Below are positions 42,701 through 52,250 of a DNA stretch of 64,000 bases, piece after piece. Made by a program: the position numbers and the translations under genes. Position 1 is the first letter of the stretch, and every line of letters begins with the position of its first letter. The notes under the pieces were generated by a model, which was not told where the DNA came from, searched no databases, and worked only from the letters and a program-made list of their open reading frames with translations. Origin of the DNA: JANQPX01 sp965204405 (GTDB taxonomy: Bacteria; Pseudomonadota; Alphaproteobacteria; Geminicoccales; Geminicoccaceae); NCBI GenBank assembly GCA_965204405.1, contig CBDBEN010000004.1, forward strand, positions 868,001-932,000, in the 5' to 3' direction.

Positions 42701-43582
42701 ATGCAGAATACTGGGCGTGCCGCTGGCGTGGCAGCCGTCATTGCCGCCGCAATTCTCTGGGGCACGGCAGGCACGGTTCAGGCGCTTTTGCCAGAAGGCA
42801 AGCAGCCGCTGATTGTCGCGGCCATGCGTTTGACATTTGGGGCGGCGTCTCTCGTCCTCCTTGCAATGCTGTGCCGCGAGACGCGGCGCGCCTTTATGGC
42901 GCTTCCACTACAAGGGGTTGTGTGCGCCGGACTTGCGATCGGGCTTTACAACATATTGTTCTTTCTTGCCGTTCTCGAGACCGGTGTCGGTGTTGGTACG
43001 GCAATCGCCATCGGCAGCGCGCCGTTCTGGGTCACGACCTATGAGATCGTCGTCAAGCGACAGATACCCGACACATCCCGCGCCTTCGGCCAGGTAATCT
43101 CGATCCTGGGCGCGTGTCTTCTCGTTGTTGCGGATCGGGAAGAGACTGGATCGGCATTTGGCGTGCTCTTGGCCGCTCTTGGTGGCGCGGCCTACGCGAC
43201 CTATTCACTGATTACGAGCCAAGTGAGCCTTCATGCGCCGTCGACCACGCTCGCTGCCGCGACATTCTGTGTCGGCGCGGCTGCGGTCCTGCCAGTGTTC
43301 TTTGTTGTCCCTTTCGACTGGCTTGCGACCCCACAGGTTTGGCCTGCCCTGATCTTCATGGGCATTTGCTCTACCGGCCTGTCCTACGCGCTCTACACCT
43401 GGGGGCTCACCCGCGTCGCGGCCTCGACTGCCGTGACGCTGGCGCTGATCGAGCCGCTCACGGCGTGGTACCTCGCGACCATGGTCGTCGGAGAATCGCT
43501 CTCCATCACAAAGGTCGTGGGCGCCCTGCTGCTTATCATCGGACTGGCCATTGTCACGGTATTTCCCAAGCGAAGCGGGTAG
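42701..43582 (+). CDS. EamA/DMT-family transporter
   Basis: The 293-aa protein has ten predicted helices in two EamA repeats (IAAAILWGTAGTVQALLPEG near the start; FMGICSTGLSYALYTWGL and LALIEPLTAWYLATMVVGES in the second). Such drug/metabolite transporters usually export amino acids or other metabolites across the inner membrane. Start ATG at 42701. Confidence 0.9.
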   Translation: MQNTGRAAGVAAVIAAAILWGTAGTVQALLPEGKQPLIVAAMRLTFGAASLVLLAMLCRETRRAFMALPLQGVVCAGLAIGLYNILFFLAVLETGVGVGTAIAIGSAPFWVTTYEIVVKRQIPDTSRAFGQVISILGACLLVVADREETGSAFGVLLAALGGAAYATYSLITSQVSLHAPSTTLAAATFCVGAAAVLPVFFVVPFDWLATPQVWPALIFMGICSTGLSYALYTWGLTRVAASTAVTLALIEPLTAWYLATMVVGESLSITKVVGALLLIIGLAIVTVFPKRSG

Positions 43583-43828
43583 CCGCCGGACGTGTTTCTT
43601 GAAGCCCACCGTCTGACCCCCTCCACGATGCGGAGGCCGTCCGGGAGTTCAGGACTTCTTTGCTCGGAGGTTGTCGGCGCAACCAACGTCCGCTTTCGGT
43701 TCCTCTTTACCGCTAGAGCACTTCCGCGACAGATTGAATCATCTCTGTCTATCAAGATGTTACGTTCAGGCCTGATGTGTTTCTCTTCCAGCAAACAGAG
43801 TTGGGAGGGATCATGCCGCGAGCTTATA

Positions 43829-44980
43829 CCAACCCGCCTGGCGACTGACTCGATTGTGACCTCCCGTTTTTGACAATTCTCCTATGATCCACCCAATGAT
43901 TTTGGGGGGAATTATGGTTCGAATTCGAGATGACTATTCATCAGCTGATCTTCGTCGTCTGGCGAAGTCAGCGAGGACGTGTGCAGCCTCTCGGCGGATG
44001 TTGGCTTTGGCGCTGATTCTCGAAGGTGCCAAGCGAGCCGAGGCGGCAGAGGCGTGCGGGATGGATCGACAAACGCTGCGAGACTGGGTTCATCGCTTTA
44101 ATGCAGAGGGGCCGGAAGGGCTCTATAGTAAGCAAGGTGCTGGCCCTCCCTGTCGACTGAGCGAGGCACAACAACAGGAGTTTGCCGCCTTGATCGAAGC
44201 GGGTCCCGATCTGGCCAAGCATGGCGTGGTTCGCTTTCGGCTTTGTGATCTCTGTGCCCTGGTGGAGGAGCGCTTTGGCGTCATCTATGAGGAGCGTGGC
44301 ATGTCCAAGCTGATCAGGAGAATGGGGTTTCGCAAGATCAGCGCCCGGCCGCAGCACCCAAAAAGCGATCCCGAGGTCCAGGCCGAGTACAAAAAAAATT
44401 CCAAGATCTGGTCGGGGACGCCGTCGGCGATAGAGCCGCTGAATGCCCGATAGAAATCTGGTTTGCCGATGAAGCTCGGGTCGGTCAGAAAGGTCAACTG
44501 ACCCGCCAATGGGCGCGCCGGGGCAGCCGACCAAGGCAGCCAAAGGATCAGCGCTACAAAGCCGCCTACCTGTTTGCCGCGGCCTGTCCGGAAACCAACA
44601 AATCGGCGGCCCTGGTGCTCCCCCATGCCAACACCGAAGCCATGAACCTACATCTCGCGGAAATCAGCACGCAGGTCACCGAAGGCGCCCATGCCGTCGT
44701 TATCCTCGACCAAGCAGGCTGGCATACCGCCAACGATCTCGATCTGCCCGACAACATCTCGCTGCTCTTCCTGCCGCCCTATTCTCCGGAGCTGAACCCG
44801 ATTGAAAATCTCTTTCAGTTCCTCAGACACAACTTCCTCAATGCCAGGGTCTATGACACCTACGAAGACATCGTGGACGCCTGCTGCTGGGCCTGGACCA
44901 GCCTCCTCAACATTGAAGGTCAGCTCAAAAGCATCACCACAAGATCATGGGCAAAAACGGTCAATGCCTAGGCGGGTTGG
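43829..44980 (+). mobile_element. IS630-family element (inner)
   Basis: The 1152-bp element has inverted ends CCAACCCGCCTGG on the left and the complement of CCAACCCGCCTAGG on the right, with TA on both sides, as for Tc1/mariner-type insertion. It carries its own transposase in two phases. Confidence 0.85.
43914..44971 (+). CDS. IS630 transposase with probable programmed -1 frameshift
   Basis: The first phase (start ATG 43914: MVRIRDDYSSADLRRLAKSA) encodes the helix-turn-helix part and ends at 44453. An A8 run at 44391-44398 allows a -1 shift into FQDLVGDAVG, after which the DDE domain follows: IEIWFADEARVGQKG, VVILDQAGWHTA and LPPYSPELNPIENLF. Total about 351 aa. Programmed slippage on A runs is known for IS630 elements. 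Confidence 0.88.
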
Positions 44981-45929
44981 TATTACTCGTTAGATTTACG
45001 CGAACGCCTGATCGAGGCTGTCGAAGCCGGCAGTTCGGCACGCGCCGCAGCTCGTCATCTTCAGGTGAGTGCATCGACGGCGGTCAAATGGGTGCAGCGC
45101 AAGCGCGAGACCGGCAGCGTCAATGCCAAGCCGATGCATGGTCATCCGCCGGCCAAGCTTTTGCCGCACAAAGATCGTCTTCTGCGGCTGGTGGCCGATG
45201 AACCGGATCTGACGCTCAAGCAGATTGGCGAACGCTTGGCGGCGGACGGCATTCACGTCAGCAAGAGCTGCCTGCATACTTTTCTTTGGCGAAACCGCAT
45301 CCGTTTAAAAAAAGACCGCGCACGCCGCGGAACAGAATCGTCCGGACGTCAGGAGACGGCGTGAGGCCTGGCGGCGCGTTCAGCCTTGGATCGACCCGGA
45401 TCGGCTGGTGTTCCTCGATGAAACTGGCTTCACCACGAAGATGACGAGGCTCTATGGTCGCTGTCCGATCGGCGAACGTCTGGTCAGCCCGGTTCCCCAC
45501 GGCCACTGGAAAACGCTGACTTTCATTGCCGCCCTTCGGGTCGATGGCATCGACGCGCCCTGGATAATCGATGGTCCCATGGATGGTGTCGCGTTCCTCA
45601 CCTATCTCCGTCATTGCCTGGCGCCGACGCTCAAGCACGGCGACATCGTGGTCATGGACAATCTGCCCGCCCACAAAGTCGCCGGCGTTCGTGACATTCT
45701 CCAAAAAGCCGGCGCCCAACTCTGCTACCTGCCACCCTACTCTCCGGACCTGAACCCGATCGAAAACGCGTTTGCCAAACTCAAAACCCTGATACGAAGC
45801 GCCGCCGCGCGCACCATCGACGGTTTGCAACAACAGATCGGCAAAACGCTCGACACCTTCTCCAAAACCGAGTGTGCAAACTACTTCAGGCATGCTGGAT
45901 ATGCGTAAACCTGACCAGGAAATGCTCTA

Positions 45930-46151
45930 GTGCACTCCAGCCTTATGGCAGGGGAAGGTCACGAGCCGAATCTACCGCAGTAATCGCAGCGCCCGGTTAG
46001 GGCCGCCAAGCTGCCTCCAAGGGCTGGCTCGTCCCGAAAGGCCCTCTCACGGGCGCAACTCTGCCGGAACGCCAATGCGCAGGATGTACCGCGTCCGGAC
46101 TCAACGCTGAGGCTGCAAATATCCCTATGGTCACCCCTTCCGCTTTTTGTT
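45930..46151 (-). repeat. Possible eroded family B repeat beside IS630
   Basis: On the minus strand the end reads CCTGCCATAAGGC then GGAGTGCACTA, similar to the family B tail, and AACCGGGCGCTGCGA occurs inside. The other half would lie left of the IS630 insertion (near 43690-43715). The match is weak. Confidence 0.3.
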
Positions 46152-47363
46152 TCAGAGCACTGTGTCGAGCGCCTTGATAGCGCGCTCGATTTCATCGGGC
46201 GAGGTGTAGTGCACAAACGAAAGTCGGACCGGGTCGGCTCTCATTTTCTCTACAAGCCGTTTGGAATAGAAATGTCCTCCCCAGGCGGCAATCTTGTGCT
46301 GAGCAAGGGCAGCAGCGACCGTTTCGCCTGAATCCTTGCAATCGAATGAAACAGTGGGGACCCTGGCCTTCGCGTCAGCCGGCCCAAGAAGGCGCACATC
46401 GTTGCGGCTGCGAAGATAGTCGAGCATCGGCGCGAGAAGGCGTATTTCCTGTTCACGGAGAAGGTTGTGGATGCGGGCAGGTTTTCCCGCTTTTTCTGCG
46501 CCTGGGAAGTGATGGGTGTCGAGAGCGTCGAAATAGTCAGTGACACCGTTCATGGCCGCTTCCTGAGCGTGATCCGGGCCAGCCGGCGTCAGTCTTTTTT
46601 CGGGCAATTCAGCGTTAAAGTAATGGCCCTGATTGGCAAGGCGGCTGGCGATATCACCACGTGCAACCATCACGCCTTGGTGGGGGCCGTAAACCTTGTA
46701 GGCAGAGAAAAGATAAATGTCTGGGCCCAGCTTACCGACATTCGGCAGACCATGAGGTGCGGCGCTAACCCCGTCTATTATTGAAGCAGCACCAGCGGCA
46801 CGGGCTCGACTAGCAATCTCAGTTACGTCGTTCTCAACCGCCACGATGTTGGAGCAATGCGGGGCAGTCACGAGGCGAACCTTGCTATCGAGAAGGCGAT
46901 CGAGATCGGCCAGATCGAGCAATCCGGTCTCGGCGTCTGCCTCCCACCATCTTACCTCGATTCCAGTCTCAGCCATTCTGGCCCAAGCGCCGATGTTCGC
47001 CTCATGATTTTGGTCGGAAAGAATGATGGCGTCTCCTTCCTTGATAGACTCACGAAAGGCACGGGCTAAGGCGTAGACGTTGGCGGTTGTGGAGGGACCA
47101 AAGTGCACTTCCTCCGATGACACGCCCAGCCAGGAAGCGAAGCGGGCCTTGGCATCGTCCATCCACTGGCCGCCCTCCGCCGAAAAGGGGTAGGGCGCGT
47201 AGGGTTGCACTTTCAGTCGGGTGTAGAATTCGGTCAGCCGAGAGATTGTTTGGCGAGCCGGGTAAGACCCTCCGGCATTCTCAAAAAAAGCCCACCCCTC
47301 TAATGTGGGTTCTGCAAAAGCTGGAAACTGAGACCGAACGAATTCCAGATCGAATTCTCTCAC
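46152..47363 (-). CDS. Cysteine desulfurase-like aminotransferase class V protein
   Basis: The 403-aa PLP enzyme resembles the cysteine-desulfurase-like family (TIGR01976): WAFFENAGGSYPA at the N-terminus, HFGPSTTANVYALARAF, LSDQNHEANIGAWARMA, IIDGVSAAPHG with the PLP Asp, and SAYKVYGPHQG with the PLP Lys near residue 224. The group's C-terminal motif (VRLSFVHYTSPDEIER) is present. Actual substrate unproven; a decarboxylase or desulfurase on a cysteine-like amino acid is possible. Confidence 0.88.
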   Translation of the reverse strand: MREFDLEFVRSQFPAFAEPTLEGWAFFENAGGSYPARQTISRLTEFYTRLKVQPYAPYPFSAEGGQWMDDAKARFASWLGVSSEEVHFGPSTTANVYALARAFRESIKEGDAIILSDQNHEANIGAWARMAETGIEVRWWEADAETGLLDLADLDRLLDSKVRLVTAPHCSNIVAVENDVTEIASRARAAGAASIIDGVSAAPHGLPNVGKLGPDIYLFSAYKVYGPHQGVMVARGDIASRLANQGHYFNAELPEKRLTPAGPDHAQEAAMNGVTDYFDALDTHHFPGAEKAGKPARIHNLLREQEIRLLAPMLDYLRSRNDVRLLGPADAKARVPTVSFDCKDSGETVAAALAQHKIAAWGGHFYSKRLVEKMRADPVRLSFVHYTSPDEIERAIKALDTVL

Positions 47364-47570
47364 CAGGACTTTCCTTTCATGGAATGGGCCATAAGGCTAG
47401 AGCCTGCATAATCCAGCATGGATGCGCCATACATTTTGATAGCCAGAACGACGGCCATCGGCGGCTTGTAGCCTGAAGCGCAAGTGACAAATTCCTCCGA
47501 TTAGATGGGTTGTGATCTGTCAAATTGGGTTTTTCCTGCCGCAACGACCGCTCGGCCTTGCGATTACTCT

Positions 47571-47712
47571 GGGTCAAAATGTTAAACGCCAGCGCTGCCG
47601 CCGCATGCGTGCAATGCGCCAGAAAGCCGGCCTCGGCGATCGGCTTCAGCGATGTTCCTCGGCTTGGGTCCGCTTAGCGATGGCGCTTTCTACCGCTAGC
47701 CAAGTCTGGCTC
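47571..47712 (+). repeat. Dispersed repeat family B, copy 12
   Basis: Starts GGGTCAAAATG, carries GCATGCGTGCAATGCGCCAG and AAAGCCGGCC, and later GATGGCGCTTTCTACCGC before CAAGTCTGG. It lies in the 416-bp gap 47364-47779. Confidence 0.6.
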
Positions 47713-47779
47713 CGCTCAGACTCTGTGTCAGTTCCGGGTTCTACAGTGATGAAAAACTCATGTACGCCTTGCTAATCAG

Positions 47780-48316
47780 TCAATTGACCCAAACGATTGG
47801 AGGCGGTGTTCTTTGCGGCGCTTCCGGAACCGTCTCGGGATAACCAAGACAAATCGCTGCAACCGGTGTGCGGTCCGGAGGAATGTGCAACGTCGCCTTA
47901 GCCTCATCTGTGTTCAACCACAGCATCGGCGAACCGACCCAGCAAGTGCCTAACCCTCGAGCATAAGCGGACAGCATCAAGTTCTGGCCAGCCCGACAGC
48001 AGTCCTCTATGCGTCCAGAGATGATGATTAGAACTGGCGCATCCCAAAAGATTTTGAAATCCGGCCATCCGAGCCAGCCCCAGCCTGGGTCATCGGGGCA
48101 ATGATGGGCCTCCGCATAGTTCACTGCGGCCGTGCCAAGCGCTGCAATTCGTTCAACACCTTGCACGACATTGAAAGTCCACGGCACTTGCCCGCTCAAC
48201 GGTGGTGGAGCCTTGGCGGCATCAAAGATGATGCATTCGAGGACCTCTCGTTCCACCGGTGTCGCCGCATAAGACCTTATTGATCGGCGCCCATGAATCG
48301 CCTCAATAACATCCAT
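47780..48316 (-). CDS. Nitroreductase-family flavoprotein
   Basis: The 178-aa protein has the nitroreductase FMN-binding signature at its N-terminus (VIEAIHGRRSIRSYAATPVE), SGQVPWTFNVV for the substrate pocket, CCRAGQNLMLSAYARGLGTC in the dimer helix and AAICLGYPE at the C-terminus. It reduces nitro or quinone compounds with NAD(P)H. I prefer the ATG at 48316, six bases after GGAG; earlier ATGs at 48328 and 48331 have weaker sites. Confidence 0.88.
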   Translation of the reverse strand: MDVIEAIHGRRSIRSYAATPVEREVLECIIFDAAKAPPPLSGQVPWTFNVVQGVERIAALGTAAVNYAEAHHCPDDPGWGWLGWPDFKIFWDAPVLIIISGRIEDCCRAGQNLMLSAYARGLGTCWVGSPMLWLNTDEAKATLHIPPDRTPVAAICLGYPETVPEAPQRTPPPIVWVN

Positions 48317-48510
48317 CAAGCTCTCCATCATTCTTGAATGACGAATCAGCGCGTCCGACACTCAAACGTCTACTATGTATATCCAGCATCTATGGACCTA
48401 ACAGCCTATGATGGCGCGGTGGCGGTCATGCCAGGAATGGCCATCCGGTATTTGCGCAAGCTGCCATTAAGAGCATCATCTCCTTAGGTACTCGTTCGGG
48501 TGGGGAAGGC

Positions 48511-50133
48511 ATGAAGAGTTTCGACTACATCGTCATTGGCGCTGGCACTGCCGGCTCCGTCATCGCTGCACGGCTCGCTGAAGACCCTTCCGTTTCGATC
48601 TGTGTCATCGAGGCCGGTCCAAGCGACTTTCGCCCTTACGTCTACCTTCCCGCCGGGTTCACAAAAACGCTGGCACAGGAAGCCGTGACCTGGCAGTTCA
48701 AGACTGAGCCCACGGAGAACACCGGAGGCCGACCTATCTCGACGACCCAAGGCAGAGTTTTGGGCGGCTCCGGTTCGATCAACGGATTGATATATAATCG
48801 CGGTCAACCTCAAGACTACGATCAATGGGCTCAGCTCGGTAATCGCGGCTGGGGATACCAAGACGTTCTCCCCTACTTCAAACGCTCAGAGGCCAGGATT
48901 GGTAAAGCGGACGACGCCGTCCGCGGTCGTCGCGGACCGATCCCTGTAACGGATATGGATTGGATGCATCCCTTGTCGGAAGCATTCATTGCGGCCGCTA
49001 CCAAACGCGGGATTCCGCTTAATCCTGACTACAATAGCGGCGACCAAGAAGGCGTTGGTTATTTTCAGCGTTATATCAAGAATGGGCTTCGCGTAAGCAC
49101 GGCTGCGGCATTCCTTAGGCCTGCCCTGAAGCGTGGCAACATCAAGCTCACGACTAGCGCACGGGTCACCTCCATCCTCATCGAGGACGGGGTTGCTCGA
49201 GGTGTCAAATATGTGCGAACCCACGGCGGTGCCGAAACGGCCGTGCGCGCCCGGCGGGAAGTCATCGTTTGTTCAGGCACGATCAACACCGCCCGGCTCC
49301 TCCAGATATCAGGCCTGGGGCCTGGCGATCTTCTGAGCGAACTTGGCATCGACGTCGTTCGCGACCTGCCTGGTGTGGGCCAGAACCTGATCGATCACTA
49401 CTCGGCCCGCATTGTCTTGCGTGCAAAACCCGAGGTCGTCACACTCAATGAACTTGCACGCGGTCCGCGTCTTCTGCTGCAGGTGTTTCGATGGCTCGTT
49501 CGGCGACCTAACATTCTGGCTTTGTCGCCCTCACAAGTTTTCCTATTCCTAAAGTCCGACATGAGCCTTGATCTGCCGGACCTGCAAGGCGTGTTCACAC
49601 CCGGGAGTTACAAGGAAGGCAAGCACTATATGCTCGACTCCTATCCCGGCGTGACAGCTGGCGCCTGGCAACACAGGCCATTATCAAGGGGCTATGTCCG
49701 AGCCGTGTCAAAGGACCCCTATAGAGACCCAATCGTTCAACCGAACTATCTCGACCATCCTACGGATCAACAGACCCTGGTCACTGGGATGCAGATGGTG
49801 CGCGCACTCCTCCATGCACCCGACCTGTCGAACTTTCTCGAAGAGGAAACGATCCCTGGCGCGTCCGTGGAAACGAACGAGGACATGCTCGAGTTTGTAA
49901 AGAACAATGGATCCACAGGATATCACCTGGTCGGAACCGCGCGGATGGGACGATCAGACGACCGCTTTGCCGTCGTCGACGACCGATTGAAGCTGTATGG
50001 CGTCGACCGTTTGCGTATTGCCGACGCATCGATCATGCCGATGATTCCCTCCGCAAATACTTATGCTGCATCGATGATGATCGGCGAAAAAGCCGCCGAC
50101 TTGATCAAGGGAAGAACGTCAGCAGCAGCTTGA
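48511..50133 (+). CDS. GMC-family FAD oxidoreductase (choline dehydrogenase-like)
   Basis: The 540-aa protein has the FAD dinucleotide motif at the start (YIVIGAGTAGSVIAARLAED), the GMC signature GRVLGGSGSINGLIYNRG near residue 80, the second signature GTINTARLLQISGLGP near 250, and the C-terminal catalytic His region (GYHLVGTARMG near 465) ending ANTYAASMMIGEKAADLI. It oxidises an alcohol using FAD; choline itself is not assured. No betaine aldehyde dehydrogenase is adjacent. Good SD (GGGGAAGG). Confidence 0.9.
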   Translation: MKSFDYIVIGAGTAGSVIAARLAEDPSVSICVIEAGPSDFRPYVYLPAGFTKTLAQEAVTWQFKTEPTENTGGRPISTTQGRVLGGSGSINGLIYNRGQPQDYDQWAQLGNRGWGYQDVLPYFKRSEARIGKADDAVRGRRGPIPVTDMDWMHPLSEAFIAAATKRGIPLNPDYNSGDQEGVGYFQRYIKNGLRVSTAAAFLRPALKRGNIKLTTSARVTSILIEDGVARGVKYVRTHGGAETAVRARREVIVCSGTINTARLLQISGLGPGDLLSELGIDVVRDLPGVGQNLIDHYSARIVLRAKPEVVTLNELARGPRLLLQVFRWLVRRPNILALSPSQVFLFLKSDMSLDLPDLQGVFTPGSYKEGKHYMLDSYPGVTAGAWQHRPLSRGYVRAVSKDPYRDPIVQPNYLDHPTDQQTLVTGMQMVRALLHAPDLSNFLEEETIPGASVETNEDMLEFVKNNGSTGYHLVGTARMGRSDDRFAVVDDRLKLYGVDRLRIADASIMPMIPSANTYAASMMIGEKAADLIKGRTSAAA

Positions 50134-50215
50134 TCTCAGCGACGCTGCACCACGGATCAGGCTCCAGGTCTCTTCGTAACCATTCCTGCAGACTTCCGGC
50201 TCAAATGACGGCTCA

Positions 50216-50352
50216 GGGTCAAACCTTTCCGCTAGAGCCCTGCCACGGCGTGCGGGCTATATGGTGCTAAGCGGTCCTTCCAGCCGGCCATCGGTCGGCG
50301 TGCCAGCTTTCCCGCGGTTTTCTGCCACAAGCCTCGTGACCAGGGAGTGCCA
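50216..50352 (+). repeat. Dispersed repeat family B, copy 13
   Basis: A full-length 137-bp copy: GGGTCAAACCTTTCCGCTAG, GGCGTGCGGGCTATATGGTG, CGCGGTTTTCTGCCACAAGC, CAGGGAGTGCCA. It fills the middle of the 358-bp gap 50134-50491. Confidence 0.7.
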
Positions 50353-50491
50353 AGACCAGACGTTAAGGCCACATGCAACTAGTCAAAGTGAACTGCCAGG
50401 TGCCACAATTCCTATCGGCGTAAAATCACTTTGAGGTTGATGATTGTGGATGATATATGTATTTTTGGATTTGCAAACTTGATTGTGTAGT

Positions 50492-50908
50492 ATGCCAGCT
50501 GACAAGTCTCTTCCAGGCGCAGACTCTCTCGAACTTGCCGTCGAGATCGCTGGTTTGGCCGCCGATAGTATGAACTTCTTCGTAATTTTATGTGCAGCGT
50601 TCGGTGGCTGGGTACTCACTGGCAGTTGCGTTGCTGATACAAATCGCTTTTCGACCCTTAGATGGTTCCTTGCATTAATCTTCGTAGTTTCCGCTGGAAG
50701 TATAGCCTACGTAACCAATATGCTGCTCTTTCGTGCAAGAGCAGCTGTGGAAATAGCGAGGGAAACGGCGCAACAGAAGTTGGGCGGCGAATTTGGCCCA
50801 GCTCACGAACATCTTTATATGATCTTTACTCGGGACGCGTCAGGACCAGCTCTGATCGCAACGATGGTACTCGTCGTTTCTCTTATCATACTCTACAAAC
50901 GCCAATAA
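50492..50908 (+). CDS. Small membrane protein of unknown function
   Basis: The 138-aa product has three hydrophobic segments (FFVILCAAFGGWVLTGSCV at about 28-46, FLALIFVVSAGSIAYVTNML at about 60-79, LIATMVLVVSLIILY near the C-terminus) and a charged loop between the second and third. No family recognised. An in-frame TTG three codons earlier is the alternative start. Confidence 0.55.
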   Translation: MPADKSLPGADSLELAVEIAGLAADSMNFFVILCAAFGGWVLTGSCVADTNRFSTLRWFLALIFVVSAGSIAYVTNMLLFRARAAVEIARETAQQKLGGEFGPAHEHLYMIFTRDASGPALIATMVLVVSLIILYKRQ

Positions 50909-51010
50909 CTGCCCAACTGATCTGGAAGGCCTTTTCGATAAGTCTCCAACGGACATCAATTTCTTCTAGAGCATCTGTGCAAAGGTACCGACGCTCGTTA
51001 GTTCCGCTCG

Positions 51011-51098
51011 GGGTCAATTTTTGACGGTAGAGCGTGCTCGGCAGTGCCTGGTCAACACCCGAAACCGGCCACAAGCCTCGTTCCCGCTCCATGCCGAT
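51011..51098 (+). repeat. Dispersed repeat family B, copy 14 (partial)
   Basis: GGGTCAATTTTTGACGG at the start, ACCGGCCACAAGCCTCG and GTTCCCGCTCCATGCC toward the end; the core is lost. The remaining sequence between 50909 and 51382 holds no recognised gene. Confidence 0.45.
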
Positions 51099-51382
51099 TG
51101 TGATGAAAAAGGCCGAGTGAATACTTGCTGCAGAAATTTGTTAGAACAGCGTTCCTCAGAATCGGCCCCTGAGTTGCCAGTAAAATGAGGCGAAACTGCA
51201 AGCGGCCCTAACCCCAAAACAGATCAAAGGAACAAAAAGTTCTCGCCTCGCTCTTCTGACCATTTCAGATAGAGTACAAACGCGGCAACGGCGAGGGATG
51301 TCGGTCGATAAACGATGGCGAAGGCGAGATGGCTGCAGGAATGAGGGCCAGCCATCCCACCCTCGCGGTGCGACAGTGTCGC

Positions 51383-52033
51383 TTACATCAACCCTTGCAG
51401 GTCCACCTTCGGCGCATCCCGCTCAACTTCATAGCTGGTCTGGCCCTTCTCACTGATCACCGTCACTTCGACCTCCTCGGCACCGGCAAAAGCCTCGAAG
51501 AACGCCGCGAAATCGATACCATCCAGCGCGTCAGGCGTGCTGCACTTCAAGCCATACTCAGCATGGAACTCATTGTGGGACGCTTCGTCCTCATGTTCCT
51601 CGTGTTCGGCATGCTCCTCATCTTCTTCGTGATGTTCATCCTCAGCATGCTCTTCGTCGTGATGTTCCTCGTCGGCATGAGCCTCATCGCCATGCTCGTC
51701 ATGGTGTTCCTCGCCATCGACCTCGACCGCGGCGGCCTCGACCACACAACCGGCCGCACCAGTGAAGCCGAATAGCGAAAGCGGCTGACCAAGCGTGGCT
51801 TCCGCCTGCTCCACCGCCGCTTTGTCCTCTGTCGATTCGGCTTCATGCTCGAAGCCGACGATATCGGCGCCGGGCGCAATCAGCTCCATCTCAACCCGAT
51901 CGCCCTCGATCGCAACATTCAGCGCGCTGTGACCATGCTCATGCGCCCCAAGCTCACGCTTGCCACCCTCTGCCAGAGCCGGCGCCGCAAAAAGTGACAC
52001 CAACGACACGGCAATCCCAATTTCTTTCTTCAT
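51383..52033 (-). CDS. DUF2796/ZrgA-type periplasmic zinc-binding protein
   Basis: From the ATG at 52033 (AAGGAGG upstream) the 216-aa protein has a signal peptide (IGIAVSLVSLFAAPALA), GAHEHGHSALNVAIEG as the first metal motif, a long His/Asp/Glu-rich stretch (EEHHDEHGDEAHADEEHH and further) at about residues 107-155, and a C-terminal FFEAFAGAEEVEVTVI segment. This fits the ZrgA/DUF2796 family, which is repressed by Zur in other bacteria and helps zinc uptake in the periplasm. A Zur-like palindrome lies 37-49 bp before the start. Confidence 0.87.
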   Translation of the reverse strand: MKKEIGIAVSLVSLFAAPALAEGGKRELGAHEHGHSALNVAIEGDRVEMELIAPGADIVGFEHEAESTEDKAAVEQAEATLGQPLSLFGFTGAAGCVVEAAAVEVDGEEHHDEHGDEAHADEEHHDEEHAEDEHHEEDEEHAEHEEHEDEASHNEFHAEYGLKCSTPDALDGIDFAAFFEAFAGAEEVEVTVISEKGQTSYEVERDAPKVDLQGLM

Positions 52034-52069
52034 GACGACCTCCTTCATATGCCTTGTTCGTAGTGTGAT

Positions 52070-52082
52070 GTAATAATATTAC
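52070..52082. promoter_or_regulatory. Zur-like operator upstream of the ZrgA-type gene
   Basis: The sequence GTAATAATATTAC is a perfect 13-bp palindrome, one half-base pattern away from the proteobacterial Zur consensus (GTTATA-n-TATAAC). Its position overlaps the expected promoter of the minus-strand zrgA-like gene. Confidence 0.6.
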
Positions 52083-52205
52083 GCAACATTTCATGCAATG
52101 CGAGATTCGCTGCAAGGCCACAACCGTGATCGTTCAGCGCACGTTCTTCGGTGCCTGAACCGTCGATGGAGGCTCCTTGATATCAAGTCATCACTCCGCT
52201 AGATT

Positions 52206-52218
52206 GTTATACTATAAC
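52206..52218. promoter_or_regulatory. Zur box upstream of the zur remnant/COG0523 operon
   Basis: GTTATACTATAAC matches the Zur consensus half-sites exactly and is perfectly palindromic around its central C. It lies 33 bp before the first in-frame codon of the zur remnant. Confidence 0.75.
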
Positions 52219-52250
52219 ATCCTGTATCAATGACCAGCGGCTGACGTCAT

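Larger units (their letters stand above)
43813..45908 (+). pseudogene. IS630 transposase interrupted at codon 5
   Basis: The ATG at 43813 follows GGGAGGG. Its first codons (MPRAY) join, after removal of the inner IS630 and one TA, to YSLDLRERLIEAVEAGSSAR at 44983, restoring a normal IS630 N-terminus. The helix-turn-helix part ends at 45364; an A7 run at 45307-45313 allows a -1 shift into KTAHAAEQNRP and the DDE part (VFLDETGF, VVMDNLPAHK, LPPYSPDLNPIE) up to 45908. Confidence 0.85.
43716..45927 (+). mobile_element. IS630-family element (outer), interrupted by a second IS630
   Basis: The ends are GAGCACTTCCGCGACAG on the left and the complement of GAGCATTTCCTGGTCAGG on the right, flanked by the TA target duplication (43714-43715 and 45928-45929). 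Without the nested element (43829-44980) it would be about 1.06 kb. Flanking sequence on the right resembles the 3' end of a family B repeat. Confidence 0.85.

Noticed and set aside
9649..51098. Family B repeats as attC sites of a chromosomal integron (single genes separated by imperfect palindromes)
   Set aside because: No paired RYYYAAC/GTTRRRY core sites at the repeat ends, genes in both orientations, several genes between copies, and no tyrosine integrase seen. A search with an attC covariance model would settle it.
9649..51098. Family B repeats as a CRISPR array
   Set aside because: Units are kilobases apart, in both orientations, with no spacers and no cas genes.
51329..51775. 148-aa plus-strand hydrophobic frame
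   Set aside because: It is the antisense of the His/Glu-rich zrgA-like gene, whose codons read as Leu/Met/Phe on the other strand.
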